This document shows, piece after piece, positions 1 to 7,057 of a stretch of 8,515 nucleotides of DNA. The notes beneath the pieces were generated by a model. That model ran no database searches. It saw only the letters and a list, made by a program, of their open reading frames with translations, and had not been told where the DNA came from. The first letter of the stretch is position 1; every line of letters starts with the position of its first letter. Origin of the DNA: Nitrososphaerales archaeon TH1920 (GTDB taxonomy: Archaea; Thermoproteota; Nitrososphaeria; Nitrososphaerales; Nitrososphaeraceae); NCBI GenBank assembly GCA_014523495.1, contig JAATVM010000154.1, positions 1 to 8,515 of the forward strand, written 5' to 3'. The translations under genes and the position numbers were made by a program.

Positions 1-63
1 AATCAATTAAACATTATAAAATAATATAAAATGAAGCTTGTTACTAACTTAAATATTATCATC
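1..63 (-). terminator. T-rich 3' region of the P-type ATPase gene
   Basis: Read on the minus strand, the 60 bases after the ATPase stop codon are almost pure A/T, with T-runs around positions 13-36 (TTTTATATTATTTTATAA). Archaeal termination often needs only U-rich tracts, so this could end the ATPase transcript. The same bases read on the plus strand look TATA-like (TTATAAAATA), so a promoter role cannot be excluded. No plausible plus-strand gene starts here. Confidence 0.3.
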
Positions 64-2829
64 TTATGCCTTTGTTCTTTTAATAAGCTTTATTATTTCT
101 GAATACAGAAACCCGAATGTGGCTAGTATGGACACAATAATCCAATCATCTAATTGTAACGGCACGAAATCGAACAGCGTTTGCACGGGTGGATAGTTCA
201 TGATAAAAAGAATGGCAAACGATTCGCCTAACAGTGAATATAGTAGTATTTTGTTGCTGAAGAATCCGAGCTTGTGTAAGCTGTGGGTAAATGATCTACA
301 GGACAGCGCAAAGAATAGCTCAAAGAATACTATTACAGCAAAAATCATTGTTCTGCCTTTTTCAACAGCAAAGGTAGAACCCCATCCATTAACCTGTAGA
401 ACATATACAAATAGCAGTAATGAGGTCACTGCGAGGATAATTGGAATTGGTATCAGCCATCTGTTCATGCCAAAGAATACACTTTCTTTTGGATTTCTTG
501 GCTTTCTTTTCATAATGTTTGGCTCATGAGGTTCTAGACCAAGTGCGATAGCCGGAGATCCATCGGTTGCAAGATTGATGTAAAGTATGTGTTTAGCCAG
601 TAACACAAGCGGCCATCCCACTATACCTGAGAACGCCAGTATTATTATTTCACTTAAATTTACAGACAATAGATAAACAAGATATTTTTTAACATTATCA
701 AAAATTCTTCTGCCTTCCTTTATTGCAGAAACAATTGTCGCAAAGTTATCATCAGCAAGTATTATAGATGCAGATTCCTTTGCTACTTGAGAACCTGTTA
801 TTCCCATTGCAATTCCAATATCAGCTGCTTTTAGCGCAGGAGCATCGTTAATTCCGTCACCGGTCATAGCAATAACATGCCCTTTATTCTTCAATGCCTT
901 TACAATCTTGAGTTTGTGTTCTGGTGACACCCTTGAATAAATCTTGATGTAATCTGCTTTTTCGCTTAAGGATCTGACATCCATCAGCTCTAGCTCTTTT
1001 CCAGATAATGCCATCTCTTCACACTTTGTGGTATCATCGATTATTCCGATCTCCCTTGCTACAGCGACAGCAGTGAGCATATGGTCTCCGGTTATCATAA
1101 CAACATTTATGCCCGCGCTTTTGCATTGTGCAATAGAACCTATGACTTCTGTCCGTGGAGGATCCATCATCCCTATAAGCCCAAGGAATAAAAGATTACA
1201 TTCGACATTTTCGTTTGATAAAACACTTTCTGACACCTGTTTGTAGGCTAGAGCCAAAACTCTTAATCCTCTCTTTGCCATTTCATCATGTGCAGCTATA
1301 ATTCTATCCTTATTGGCATCGGAAAAAACCAAAGGGTTACCCTCAACTAGAATCTTATCGCACCGACCAATCACGACCTCAGATGCACCTTTGGTAAAGA
1401 CTTCAAACTTGTTGCAGTCTAACTTATGAATTGTGCTCATCATTTTTCTTTCCGAGCTAAAGGATAATTCTTGTGTTCGAGGCAATTCTAAATCCATCTT
1501 GGCCTTTGTAAATCCCAGTTTGTATGCAAATATCAGCATTGCAATTTCTGTAGGGTCTCCACTCACCCTTACATCGCCATTATCCATCCATACATTAGCA
1601 TCATTACATAAAACAGAACCCTTAGCCATCAGATCTAAATGGGTTGCATTGATATGAGAAGCATCAAGATTACCATCTAAAGTATACCCCGCACCAGTCA
1701 CATTGGCAAATTTGTCATACAAATATATCATCCTTACAGTCATTTGTCCCGTGGTTAACGTTCCTGTCTTGTCGCTGCAAATTATAGTTGTTGAACCCAA
1801 TGTTTCCACTGCCGGTAGATGTTTGACTATTGCATTTTGTTTAGCCATTCGGGATGTAGAGATAGCCAGAGATGCTGTTATAACTGCAGGTAATGCTTCT
1901 GGAACAGCTGCCACAGCAAGACTTATCCCCCATACAAAGGTATCGAATATTCCATATCCTCTGGTAAAAGTTAGAATACTGACCAAGGATGCAACTATAA
2001 GCATGATCAAACTGAGTAGCTTCGCTATATGTGAGATCTTCAACTCAAACGGTGTCTTTTGAACGTCTATGCTTTGTACTGCACTGGCTATTTTTCCTAA
2101 TTCAGTATCGATGCCAGTTGCAAACACTATGGCTTTTCCTCTACCTGAAGTGACCGTAGTAAGCGTATACAGTATATTTTTCCTTTCTGCAATGGGGGTC
2201 TCTTTAGGGGACTCTGTAGGGTACTTTGATACCGGAAATGATTCACCTGTCAGTGGGGATTCATTTACCTCTAGATTAAAGGCTTCAATAATGTATCCGT
2301 CTGCAGGAACAATGTCCCCTGCAGAAATGATAATTATATCACCAGGCACGAGCTCTCTAACCTCAGTAATTATTTCTGCATTATCACGAATGACACGGCA
2401 CCTAGGGGAAGTCATTTTCTTCAATGCTTCAATGGACCGTTCAGATTTGTATTCTTGAATAAAACCCACAAAAGCTGTGATTAGTATTATTGCAATAATG
2501 ATAATCGCATCAACTATTTCACCTATAAGAGCAGAGATTGTAGTTGCAGCAAGCAGGATCATTATGAGCGGTTCTTTCAACTGCCTCGCAAAAAGGGTGA
2601 CTCTAGAAAGTTTCTTTGTTTCTTTGATTTCGTTAAGACCAAATATATCTAATCTTTTATTTGCTTCTTCTTGGGTTAGACCATCCACGCTTGTCCGCAA
2701 AGAGTGTATAATCTGTTCCTCATTCAGAGCGTGCCAACTATGCTTTCTAACCGTGCTCATTTCTTCGACACCTTTTAAGACCGTCTTGTCTAGTATCTTG
2801 CTCGCTCTAGGAGTATGTAAAGTTTGCAT
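64..2829 (-). CDS. P2-type cation-transporting ATPase, probably Ca2+-exporting
   Basis: A full-length (921 aa) P-type ATPase, which would pump a cation across the cytoplasmic membrane using ATP. Visible in order: N-terminal cation-ATPase domain (WHALNEEQ, 32-39), M1-M2 (about 88-126), actuator-domain TGES (194-197), M3-M4 with PEALP (310-314), phosphorylation motif CSDKTGTLT with Asp353, nucleotide-binding KGAS (480-483), DPPR (556-559), hinge TGDGINDAP (656-664), and six C-terminal membrane segments. Residues matching SERCA Ca2+ ligands are present: Glu311, Asn724, Glu727, Asn752, Thr755, Asp756 and Glu837. This favours Ca2+ over H+ or heavy metals, but substrate is inferred. Start is uncertain: Met24 (codon 2758-2760) fits the family's usual N-terminus and has a GGTG just upstream, whereas a TATA-like stretch near 2850-2860 would suit the first ATG. 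Gene is divergent from the cupredoxin gene. Confidence 0.96.
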   Translation of the reverse strand: MQTLHTPRASKILDKTVLKGVEEMSTVRKHSWHALNEEQIIHSLRTSVDGLTQEEANKRLDIFGLNEIKETKKLSRVTLFARQLKEPLIMILLAATTISALIGEIVDAIIIIAIILITAFVGFIQEYKSERSIEALKKMTSPRCRVIRDNAEIITEVRELVPGDIIIISAGDIVPADGYIIEAFNLEVNESPLTGESFPVSKYPTESPKETPIAERKNILYTLTTVTSGRGKAIVFATGIDTELGKIASAVQSIDVQKTPFELKISHIAKLLSLIMLIVASLVSILTFTRGYGIFDTFVWGISLAVAAVPEALPAVITASLAISTSRMAKQNAIVKHLPAVETLGSTTIICSDKTGTLTTGQMTVRMIYLYDKFANVTGAGYTLDGNLDASHINATHLDLMAKGSVLCNDANVWMDNGDVRVSGDPTEIAMLIFAYKLGFTKAKMDLELPRTQELSFSSERKMMSTIHKLDCNKFEVFTKGASEVVIGRCDKILVEGNPLVFSDANKDRIIAAHDEMAKRGLRVLALAYKQVSESVLSNENVECNLLFLGLIGMMDPPRTEVIGSIAQCKSAGINVVMITGDHMLTAVAVAREIGIIDDTTKCEEMALSGKELELMDVRSLSEKADYIKIYSRVSPEHKLKIVKALKNKGHVIAMTGDGINDAPALKAADIGIAMGITGSQVAKESASIILADDNFATIVSAIKEGRRIFDNVKKYLVYLLSVNLSEIIILAFSGIVGWPLVLLAKHILYINLATDGSPAIALGLEPHEPNIMKRKPRNPKESVFFGMNRWLIPIPIILAVTSLLLFVYVLQVNGWGSTFAVEKGRTMIFAVIVFFELFFALSCRSFTHSLHKLGFFSNKILLYSLLGESFAILFIMNYPPVQTLFDFVPLQLDDWIIVSILATFGFLYSEIIKLIKRTKA

Positions 2830-3137
2830 TTATCGCCTGGACTCTAATTACTATACTCATATGCTTTTCTTATTGGATGTAAATAATCCTATGTATCTGC
2901 AATCTTAAGCGCGCACAACGAAATGAATACAAGAGACATATCTGTAGATTCATCGACTGAATTATTAGCAGAGTAATGTCCGTATCAACTGAACTATTGT
3001 GAAATTAGACATTGTTCCCACCGTGTAAGATCCAGCTTAATTTGTAACAAATGATACTGGTCAAAATAAAGAAAATGACTGAGGAATTTGTCATATTTGC
3101 ATAAAGATTAAATCTGCAAAGTTTGTTAACTGGATGG
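2830..3137. other. Divergent intergenic region between ATPase and cupredoxin genes
   Basis: This 308-base stretch must hold both promoters. Minus-strand TATA-like sequence (GCATATGAGTATAG) lies about 2849-2862, some 25-30 bases before the first ATPase ATG. A perfect inverted repeat ATTTGT-A-ACAAAT lies at 3040-3052, about 90 bases upstream of the cupredoxin start, and could be an operator, though its short length makes chance possible. A weaker repeat ATTCA-TCGAC-TGAAT lies at 2948-2962. I see no coding potential. Confidence 0.4.
3103..3114 (+). promoter_or_regulatory. Possible TATA box of the cupredoxin gene
   Basis: AAAGATTAAATC is centred about 29 bases before the ATG at 3138, roughly the spacing expected for a leaderless or short-leader archaeal transcript. 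The match to an archaeal box A is only moderate. Confidence 0.3.
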
Positions 3138-3572
3138 ATGAAAAAATCCCTGTTTATTCTGATGGTGATCTTAGGCGTAGTGTTGATCCTTCCTATCTTC
3201 CACAGTTCTTATGCACAGAATGTGACGACTGGTGTTCGCACCTTCCACAGTGATGTAGATGCTAGCCCTGTTGAAGCTGTAATTATGATAAACGAAGATC
3301 AGAACAAGAGTGTGTTTTACCAACCTCATACCGTTACTATAAGAGTAGGCGGTGAGATACTAATAGCAAATAATGCCACATCAGACCATTCTATTACCAG
3401 TGGATCGGGTCCTGACGATCCTATGGCAGGAAAATTCTTTAATACTGACATTATTAAACCAAGGGGATTTGTAGAATATGTTACTGAAAATCTGACGCCT
3501 GGCAATTACTCCTTCTACTCAACAACTGATCCTCAAATCAAAGGACAGCTGGTAGTAGTTCCTTCAGAGTGA
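3138..3572 (+). CDS. Exported cupredoxin-fold protein with degenerate copper site
   Basis: A 144-residue exported protein. Residues 1-26 form a signal peptide (MKKS, then a long hydrophobic core, then SSYA before QN). I chose the ATG at 3138; the frame is open from a TTG at 3123, but the five extra residues would precede the charged start of the signal peptide. Residues about 46-142 match the plastocyanin/cupredoxin pattern: V-x-I first strands, SDHSITS carrying the first His ligand (His84), and the C-terminal hairpin PGNYSFYSTTDPQIKG. In copper-binding members that hairpin reads Y-x-F/Y-x-C-x-x-H-P-x-M-x-G. Here Cys, His and Met are replaced by Ser128, Asp131 and Ile134. The fold assignment is fairly secure, but type-1 copper electron transfer is unlikely. 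Function unknown; it may be a structural or binding domain at the cell surface. Confidence 0.85.
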   Translation: MKKSLFILMVILGVVLILPIFHSSYAQNVTTGVRTFHSDVDASPVEAVIMINEDQNKSVFYQPHTVTIRVGGEILIANNATSDHSITSGSGPDDPMAGKFFNTDIIKPRGFVEYVTENLTPGNYSFYSTTDPQIKGQLVVVPSE

Positions 3573-3624
3573 ATGGGATGACAGACCAGACCCAGGATTA
3601 CATTTAAAGCAGTCAACTATTCGG

Positions 3625-3665
3625 ACTTGGGTGAAATTCCAAAATGATTCCCACTGAACCCGATA
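3625..3665 (+). repeat. Dispersed short repeat, copy A (two adjacent motifs)
   Basis: ACTTGGGTGAAATTCC followed by AAAATG (3625-3646) matches 7520-7542 with one mismatch and one inserted base. Directly after it, GATTCCCACTGAACCCGATA (3646-3665) matches 7459-7478 at 16 of 20 positions. The two motifs are adjacent here and separated by about 40 bases in the other copy. Both copies lie beside recombinase remnants. Confidence 0.5.
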
Positions 3666-3697
3666 TAAAATTTACATGTTTTCAAAACCCTTATTGT

Positions 3698-3711
3698 AAA
3701 TATTATATACT
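3698..3711 (+). promoter_or_regulatory. TATA-like element with no convincing gene downstream
   Basis: AAATATTATATACT is one of the better box A matches in the window. An ATG lies 25 bases downstream (3729), the leaderless spacing, but opens a frame of only 24 codons ending at 3803 (begins MKNNLIIVNIPT). It may be the promoter of a decayed gene, a micropeptide or a non-coding RNA. Confidence 0.25.
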
Positions 3712-3799
3712 AATATTATGAAACAACAATGAAGAATAATTTGATAATTGTTAACATTCCAACGATCCTAGAGGATAGTAACATACGTGTCTCGACCGC

Positions 3800-3988
3800 C
3801 TGACGAACAAATTCTTTGCCATAGAACTCCTAGATATTTGACCTGAAGAATACTTTACATTTATGACCCCTGAAGCATATAGCGCTGTGAAAGAATGGAT
3901 GAATTTTCAGTAACCATTTGAAGAAGAGATAACTAGTGAAAGCTGGATTCTTAGAAATACATGGCAGAAGGTCTTATCAAAACCATAG
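3800..3988 (+). pseudogene. Tyrosine recombinase (integrase) remnant, internal fragment
   Basis: A plus-strand frame (codons in phase with 3842) encodes PEEYFTFMTPEAYSAVKEWM, then NFQ, a TAA stop at 3911-3913, and then PFEEEITSESWILRNTWQK. From memory of thaumarchaeal tyrosine recombinases, this matches the stretch usually like EEYFTFITPEAY-AVKEWMDFR-SYGE-ITGESWLMRD. The spacing across the stop is unchanged, so a single nonsense change interrupts it. A second in-frame stop (TGA 3839-3841) lies just upstream, and a TAG at 3986-3988 ends the readable part. Neither the N-terminus nor the catalytic Arg/His/Tyr boxes are recognisable. It overlaps only the discarded N-terminal extension of the M50 gene, which supports that gene starting at 4021. 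Family assignment is by recall, not search. Confidence 0.6.
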
Positions 3989-4020
3989 CACTTATTACCA
4001 ATGTCACCACACGCAATTCA

Positions 4021-5178
4021 ATGTCACTTACGATAGCAAAGGTTAAGAAAATTAAGATTAAAATTCACTATACTTTCATAATAATATTTGTGTTGGTAAC
4101 GTGGTCGCTGTCAGCACACCTTATTCCGATATCACTTCCAGGACTAAACTTTGTGATTTACTTGTCTATCGGTGTTATAGGGGCTATTGTATTGTTCAGT
4201 TCCGTAATGCTGCACGAACTGGCGCACTCGATTTTGGCGACTAGATACGGGATCAAAGTAAGACAGATTGTATTATTCATTTTCGGCGGCGTTTCTGATA
4301 TTGAGGAAGAACCAAAGGAGTTTCAGAAGGAATTTAAGATAGCAGTTGTAGGTCCTCTTGCTAGCTTCGGTTTAGCCGGTATATATTCCGTATTCAGTTT
4401 TATAATTGAAAGTATTTCTGGTAGTAGCACATCGATGACATTGCGGGCTATAGATGTAGTTCTATCTTATGGTGCCTTCATAAATATCATGTTAGGTGCC
4501 TTTAATCTAATACCCGCTTTTCCTTTGGATGGTGGCAGAATACTCAGAGCCGCCTTAGTGAAATGGAATAGGGATTATGATGTAGCCACAAAGAGCGTAG
4601 TAAGAATAAGTATACTCATATCCTACGCCCTAATGGGAATTGGATTCTTTATAATCATAACTCAAACTTTTGTTGGAGGGCTCTGGATATTACTCATAGG
4701 TTGGTTTCTTAATACGGGAGCCCAATCATATATGCAACAAAAAGAACTTGGTTCAATTCTTTCTGCCGTAACCCTTCGAGATATCATGAATACCAATATA
4801 ATTGCTGTAAGGAAGGGCACAAACTTGTATGATGTATTCACAAATTATTTTGGAGTTCATATGAAAACTACCTTTCCAGTTATCGATGATTCAGGTTCTT
4901 TGTTAGGAATGATAACTCTTCCTATGGTGAGTCATATTTCAGAGCACAAAAGACAATACACCCTTGTAGATGATGTGATGATCCCTAGAGATAATCTAAT
5001 AGTTATGGACTTTACCAAGAATGCATACGAAGCTCTAAATGAAATGGTAAAAAGAAAAATGAATATGGTCTTTCTTTCTAATGCTATTGGAAAAATCGAG
5101 GGCCTTATAACAAAGACAGATATCTTGAACATAGCAGCTGAAAGGCAAGAATATTTTCATACGTTAAAAGGAAAATAA
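4021..5178 (+). CDS. M50 family site-2-type intramembrane metalloprotease with two CBS domains
   Basis: A 385-residue membrane zinc protease of the site-2 protease/SpoIVFB group, which cleaves substrates inside or near the membrane, often to release regulators. HELAH (65-69) supplies the two zinc His and the catalytic Glu; NLIPAFPLDGG (162-172) supplies the third ligand Asp170. About six membrane segments span 17-235. Residues about 250-305 and 315-372 form a CBS pair (TLRDIMNTNIIAVRKG; VDDVMIPRDNLIVMD), a module that in many proteins binds adenine nucleotides and could gate the protease. The frame is open from an ATG at 3961, but MSLTIAKVKKIKIKIHYTF is the usual start of this family and the upstream bases belong to a recombinase remnant, so 4021 is preferred. 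CTTATTA near 3991 could be its TATA box. The substrate cannot be told from the neighbours. Confidence 0.93.
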   Translation: MSLTIAKVKKIKIKIHYTFIIIFVLVTWSLSAHLIPISLPGLNFVIYLSIGVIGAIVLFSSVMLHELAHSILATRYGIKVRQIVLFIFGGVSDIEEEPKEFQKEFKIAVVGPLASFGLAGIYSVFSFIIESISGSSTSMTLRAIDVVLSYGAFINIMLGAFNLIPAFPLDGGRILRAALVKWNRDYDVATKSVVRISILISYALMGIGFFIIITQTFVGGLWILLIGWFLNTGAQSYMQQKELGSILSAVTLRDIMNTNIIAVRKGTNLYDVFTNYFGVHMKTTFPVIDDSGSLLGMITLPMVSHISEHKRQYTLVDDVMIPRDNLIVMDFTKNAYEALNEMVKRKMNMVFLSNAIGKIEGLITKTDILNIAAERQEYFHTLKGK

Positions 5179-5285
5179 GTCCCTGTTGACAAGACCGACG
5201 ATTCGAGCTTCCGCAACGTAAAACTAATAACTTGCTCAACGTGCAATTAGGTAGTTGGATTGGTATTATCTTGCTTTGCTTGCCT

Positions 5286-5321
5286 AAAAAAAGTATAATT
5301 TCTGGTGTGGTCCAGTCCAGA
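5286..5321 (-). terminator. Possible hairpin plus T-tract terminator of the minus-strand CBS gene
   Basis: Read on the minus strand, TCTGG (5321-5317) pairs with CCAGA (5305-5301) and is followed eight bases later by seven T (5292-5286). It lies about 150 bases beyond the stop of the CBS gene at 5470, so the assignment is tentative. Confidence 0.3.
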
Positions 5322-5429
5322 TATAATTAACATTCCTAGTGACTTTACGAATTAACTACACACAGCGAGCCTACCTAAACTTCATGAACGCGCTTCAAAA
5401 AGTCTAGTCCGACGAGATATATATCAAGC

Positions 5430-5440
5430 ATTTAAATATA
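5430..5440 (+). promoter_or_regulatory. TATA-like element without a gene downstream
   Basis: ATTTAAATATA matches an archaeal box A, but plus-strand transcription from here would run antisense into the CBS gene at 5470. On the minus strand the same bases precede an 18-codon frame of no recognisable kind. This 291-base gap (5179-5469) holds nothing else I can support beyond the possible terminator at 5286-5321. Confidence 0.2.
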
Positions 5441-5469
5441 AGACTATTTTGGTGTTTGAGCATTACTAA

Positions 5470-5919
5470 TTAAATATAATATTCTAATATCGTTTCAATC
5501 CTGTCTTTATCCTCATCATCCCTTGAATATTCTCCAACCTTTGCAAAGTCAAGTGGAGTAACCATACCAAGGGGTTTGGTTACATCATCTGATTTCTCGT
5601 CGATTACAAGAAGATGCCTTAGATTATTTTTTAACATTAAATCAGCTGCGGTTGATGCCGATAACCTATAATCAATAGTAATAAGAGGAGAAGACATTAT
5701 TTCTCTATTTGTAACTTCACTAGTCCGAAGGTCATTAATACAGTGCTTTCTAACTATGTCGCGCTCAGTAACTATACCGATTGGTCTGTTACTTGCATCA
5801 ATAACTAGTAATGAACTCACATTCTTGTCTTTCATTTTCTTTGCTGTTTCTTGAAGGAAGCTTGATTCTTCAATAGATTCTAATCTTTTTGTCATAAAGT
5901 CACTGACAGTTAGCGTCAT
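5470..5919 (-). CDS. Small CBS-domain pair protein
   Basis: A 149-residue cytoplasmic protein made almost entirely of two CBS domains (a Bateman module), which commonly bind AMP, ATP or related nucleotides and regulate partner proteins. CBS1 starts at VSDFMTKRLESI and ends with the hallmark PIGIVTERDIVRK; CBS2 starts at NREIMSSPLITIDYRLS and ends PLGMVTPLDFAKVG, followed by an acidic tail (DDEDKD). There is no fused effector domain. I start at the ATG 5917-5919; an ATG five codons earlier (5932-5934) is in frame, but the TATA element at 5944-5954 would place the transcript start near 5922-5925, excluding it. The gene is convergent with the M50-CBS protease, and whether the two interact is unknown. 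Confidence 0.9.
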   Translation of the reverse strand: MTLTVSDFMTKRLESIEESSFLQETAKKMKDKNVSSLLVIDASNRPIGIVTERDIVRKHCINDLRTSEVTNREIMSSPLITIDYRLSASTAADLMLKNNLRHLLVIDEKSDDVTKPLGMVTPLDFAKVGEYSRDDEDKDRIETILEYYI

Positions 5920-5943
5920 CAAAGAAATATACATATTCTAACT

Positions 5944-5954
5944 TTTAAGTATAC
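5944..5954 (-). promoter_or_regulatory. TATA box of the minus-strand CBS gene
   Basis: On the minus strand this reads GTATACTTAAA, a good archaeal box A. Its centre is about 30 bases before the ATG at 5919 and only 15 before the in-frame ATG at 5934, so it favours the downstream start and a leader of a few bases. Confidence 0.45.
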
Positions 5955-6036
5955 ACTCGATTCGAACAAGATCCTTTCTCTAGGGTTGAAATAGGGAAAG
6001 TAGCAGAGATAAGTTTCGTAGGGACAAAATGCAATT

Positions 6037-6181
6037 ATGTCAGATGATAAAAGTGCGAAAAAAGATAAGGGGGTTCGACTTAGCCGGCATTGCTCTTGGC
6101 ATAGTTCTCCCGAACAAAATTATAATAGGAATCCAATTGACCCAAAGGCGAGTCGGCTTAATACTTAAAGACGAGATCTGA
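6037..6181 (+). pseudogene. Possible small frameshifted gene, unrecognised
   Basis: From the ATG at 6037 the frame encodes MSDDKSAKKDKG, a charged start. It reaches a run of five G (6069-6073). If one G is removed, the frame continues as FDLAGIALGIVLPNKIIIGI and on to a TGA at 6179-6181, giving about 47 residues with a charged head and a hydrophobic stretch, like a small one-span membrane protein. Without the correction the frame ends after 43 codons in unremarkable sequence. It could be a broken gene, a sequencing error in a homopolymer, or chance. I recognise no family. Confidence 0.2.
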
Positions 6182-6400
6182 CGTGGTGAAAGCAGTTAAC
6201 TGTTATAAATTAACACAAACATTTTATAAAATCAACCATTAAAATTGATCACAGTCTTCTTGGGAAGAAAGATATTATAACTTGGGATAGCACAAAAAAA
6301 ACATTTTACTAGTTTTATGAAGCCCGGGGATCCAACGACTTATCTAGTGAGATAAAAATTAATTTCAGAGTGTAGTGGCCAGATATAACTCCTTACTCGT

Positions 6401-6412
6401 AATAGTAAAATA
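6401..6412 (+). promoter_or_regulatory. Weak TATA-like element before the second CBS gene
   Basis: AATAGTAAAATA is centred about 29 bases before the ATG at 6436. The spacing is acceptable, but the match to box A is weak. Confidence 0.22.
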
Positions 6413-6435
6413 GTGTCAGATGCAATACATTATCC

Positions 6436-6942
6436 ATGAGTATGGACTCCCTTTTGGTTTCTGACAATATGAGTACCAATGTGAAAAAGGTGACCGCCGA
6501 GCAAAATATGATGGCGGCATGTAAGATTATGCATGATTATAAAATTGGTTGTGTTGTTATAGTAGAACTCGGGGACGCTAGCATGAAACCTGTTGGAATA
6601 ATTACAGAAAGAGATATTGTGCGTATATTGGGCGAGCTTGAACCCTGGTTAAACGAAATGCCATTACGGAATATGATGAGCAAACCAGTAATTACGATCG
6701 AACCGACAGTCTCTCTCAAAAAAGCCATGGATAAGATGAATACTAATAATATTAGAAGACTCATAGTCGTAGACAGCGATAATAGAATGATTGGCATAAT
6801 TACGGAAAAAGATATCTTCAGGCAAATAGCTAAAAGTGGTGATCTAGTAGCAAACTTACTCGGCACAAATTATCCTCCAGAGCATAAGGAAATATATGAA
6901 AGATTTGGAGATTTTATGTCAGACTTACTTCCAAAGGTGTAA
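6436..6942 (+). CDS. CBS-domain pair protein
   Basis: A 168-residue cytoplasmic protein with two CBS domains. CBS1 (about 8-66) ends in PVGIITERDIVRIL; CBS2 (about 75-132) starts LRNMMSKPVITIEPTVSL and ends in MIGIITEKDIFRQI. Both carry the G-I-I-T-E-x-D-I loop whose Asp commonly contacts ribose in nucleotide-binding CBS proteins. A C-terminal extension (about 135-168, PPEHKEIYERFGDFMSDLLPKV) lies outside the domains and may pack in a dimer or bind a partner. An ATG two codons later (6442) is an alternative start. It is clearly related to, but not a close copy of, the minus-strand CBS protein 500 bases away. No effector domain is attached, so the regulated partner cannot be named. Confidence 0.92.
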   Translation: MSMDSLLVSDNMSTNVKKVTAEQNMMAACKIMHDYKIGCVVIVELGDASMKPVGIITERDIVRILGELEPWLNEMPLRNMMSKPVITIEPTVSLKKAMDKMNTNNIRRLIVVDSDNRMIGIITEKDIFRQIAKSGDLVANLLGTNYPPEHKEIYERFGDFMSDLLPKV

Positions 6943-6988
6943 TCGGTAGTTCTACTTACGCAGAACAAAACTTCAATGTTTGAGGACT

Positions 6989-7000
6989 AATTTTTCCTTT
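6989..7000 (+). terminator. T-rich terminator after the CBS gene
   Basis: TAATTTTTCCTTT, about 47 bases past the stop codon, is a plausible archaeal U-tract terminator. No stable hairpin precedes it. Confidence 0.35.
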
Positions 7001-7025
7001 AGCTCTGAGACCGCTGTACCGAAAT

Positions 7026-7037
7026 TCTTATTTATCA
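7026..7037 (+). promoter_or_regulatory. TATA box of the small exported protein gene
   Basis: TCTTATTTATCA is centred about 26 bases before the ATG at 7058. That spacing suits a leaderless transcript, and no ribosome-binding site is visible between them. Confidence 0.4.
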
Positions 7038-7057
7038 TTTAGTTACTATTTTTCCAC

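Larger units (their letters stand above)
5955..6435. other. Gene-poor intergenic region between the two CBS genes
   Basis: Mostly AT-rich, without a convincing intact gene. It holds a possible frameshifted small frame (6037-6181), a perfect palindrome CAGTTAACTG (6193-6202), a second palindrome ATTTTATAAAAT (6221-6232) that also looks like a TATA box, and a small hairpin TCTTC-TTGG-GAAGA (6255-6268). These may mark regulatory DNA or a short RNA upstream of the CBS gene at 6436. No tRNA or rRNA is recognisable. Confidence 0.35.

Noticed and set aside
3961..4020. Upstream ATG at 3961 as the M50 protease start.
   Set aside because: The family normally begins just before the K-I-x-I-H-x-T-F segment, and these bases read as recombinase remnant in another frame.
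5374..5433. Minus-strand 18-codon frame (MLDIYLVGLDFLKRVHEV) beside a TATA-like element.
   Set aside because: Very short, no recognised relatives, and the ATG overlaps the TATA-like sequence itself.
6068..6085. GGGGGTTCGACTTAGCC looks like a tRNA T-arm.
   Set aside because: The 3' side cannot pair with the G-run and no acceptor, D or anticodon arms fit around it.
6333..6343. CCCGGGGATCC resembles a cloning-vector polylinker (SmaI-BamHI).
   Set aside because: Only 11 bases match; the bases on both sides differ from common polylinkers and the surrounding sequence is ordinary AT-rich archaeal DNA.
6978..6989. TGTTTGAGGACT is shared with the 27-base repeat unit at 8083-8184.
   Set aside because: A 12-base match is expected by chance between positions in a window this long, and the flanks do not match.
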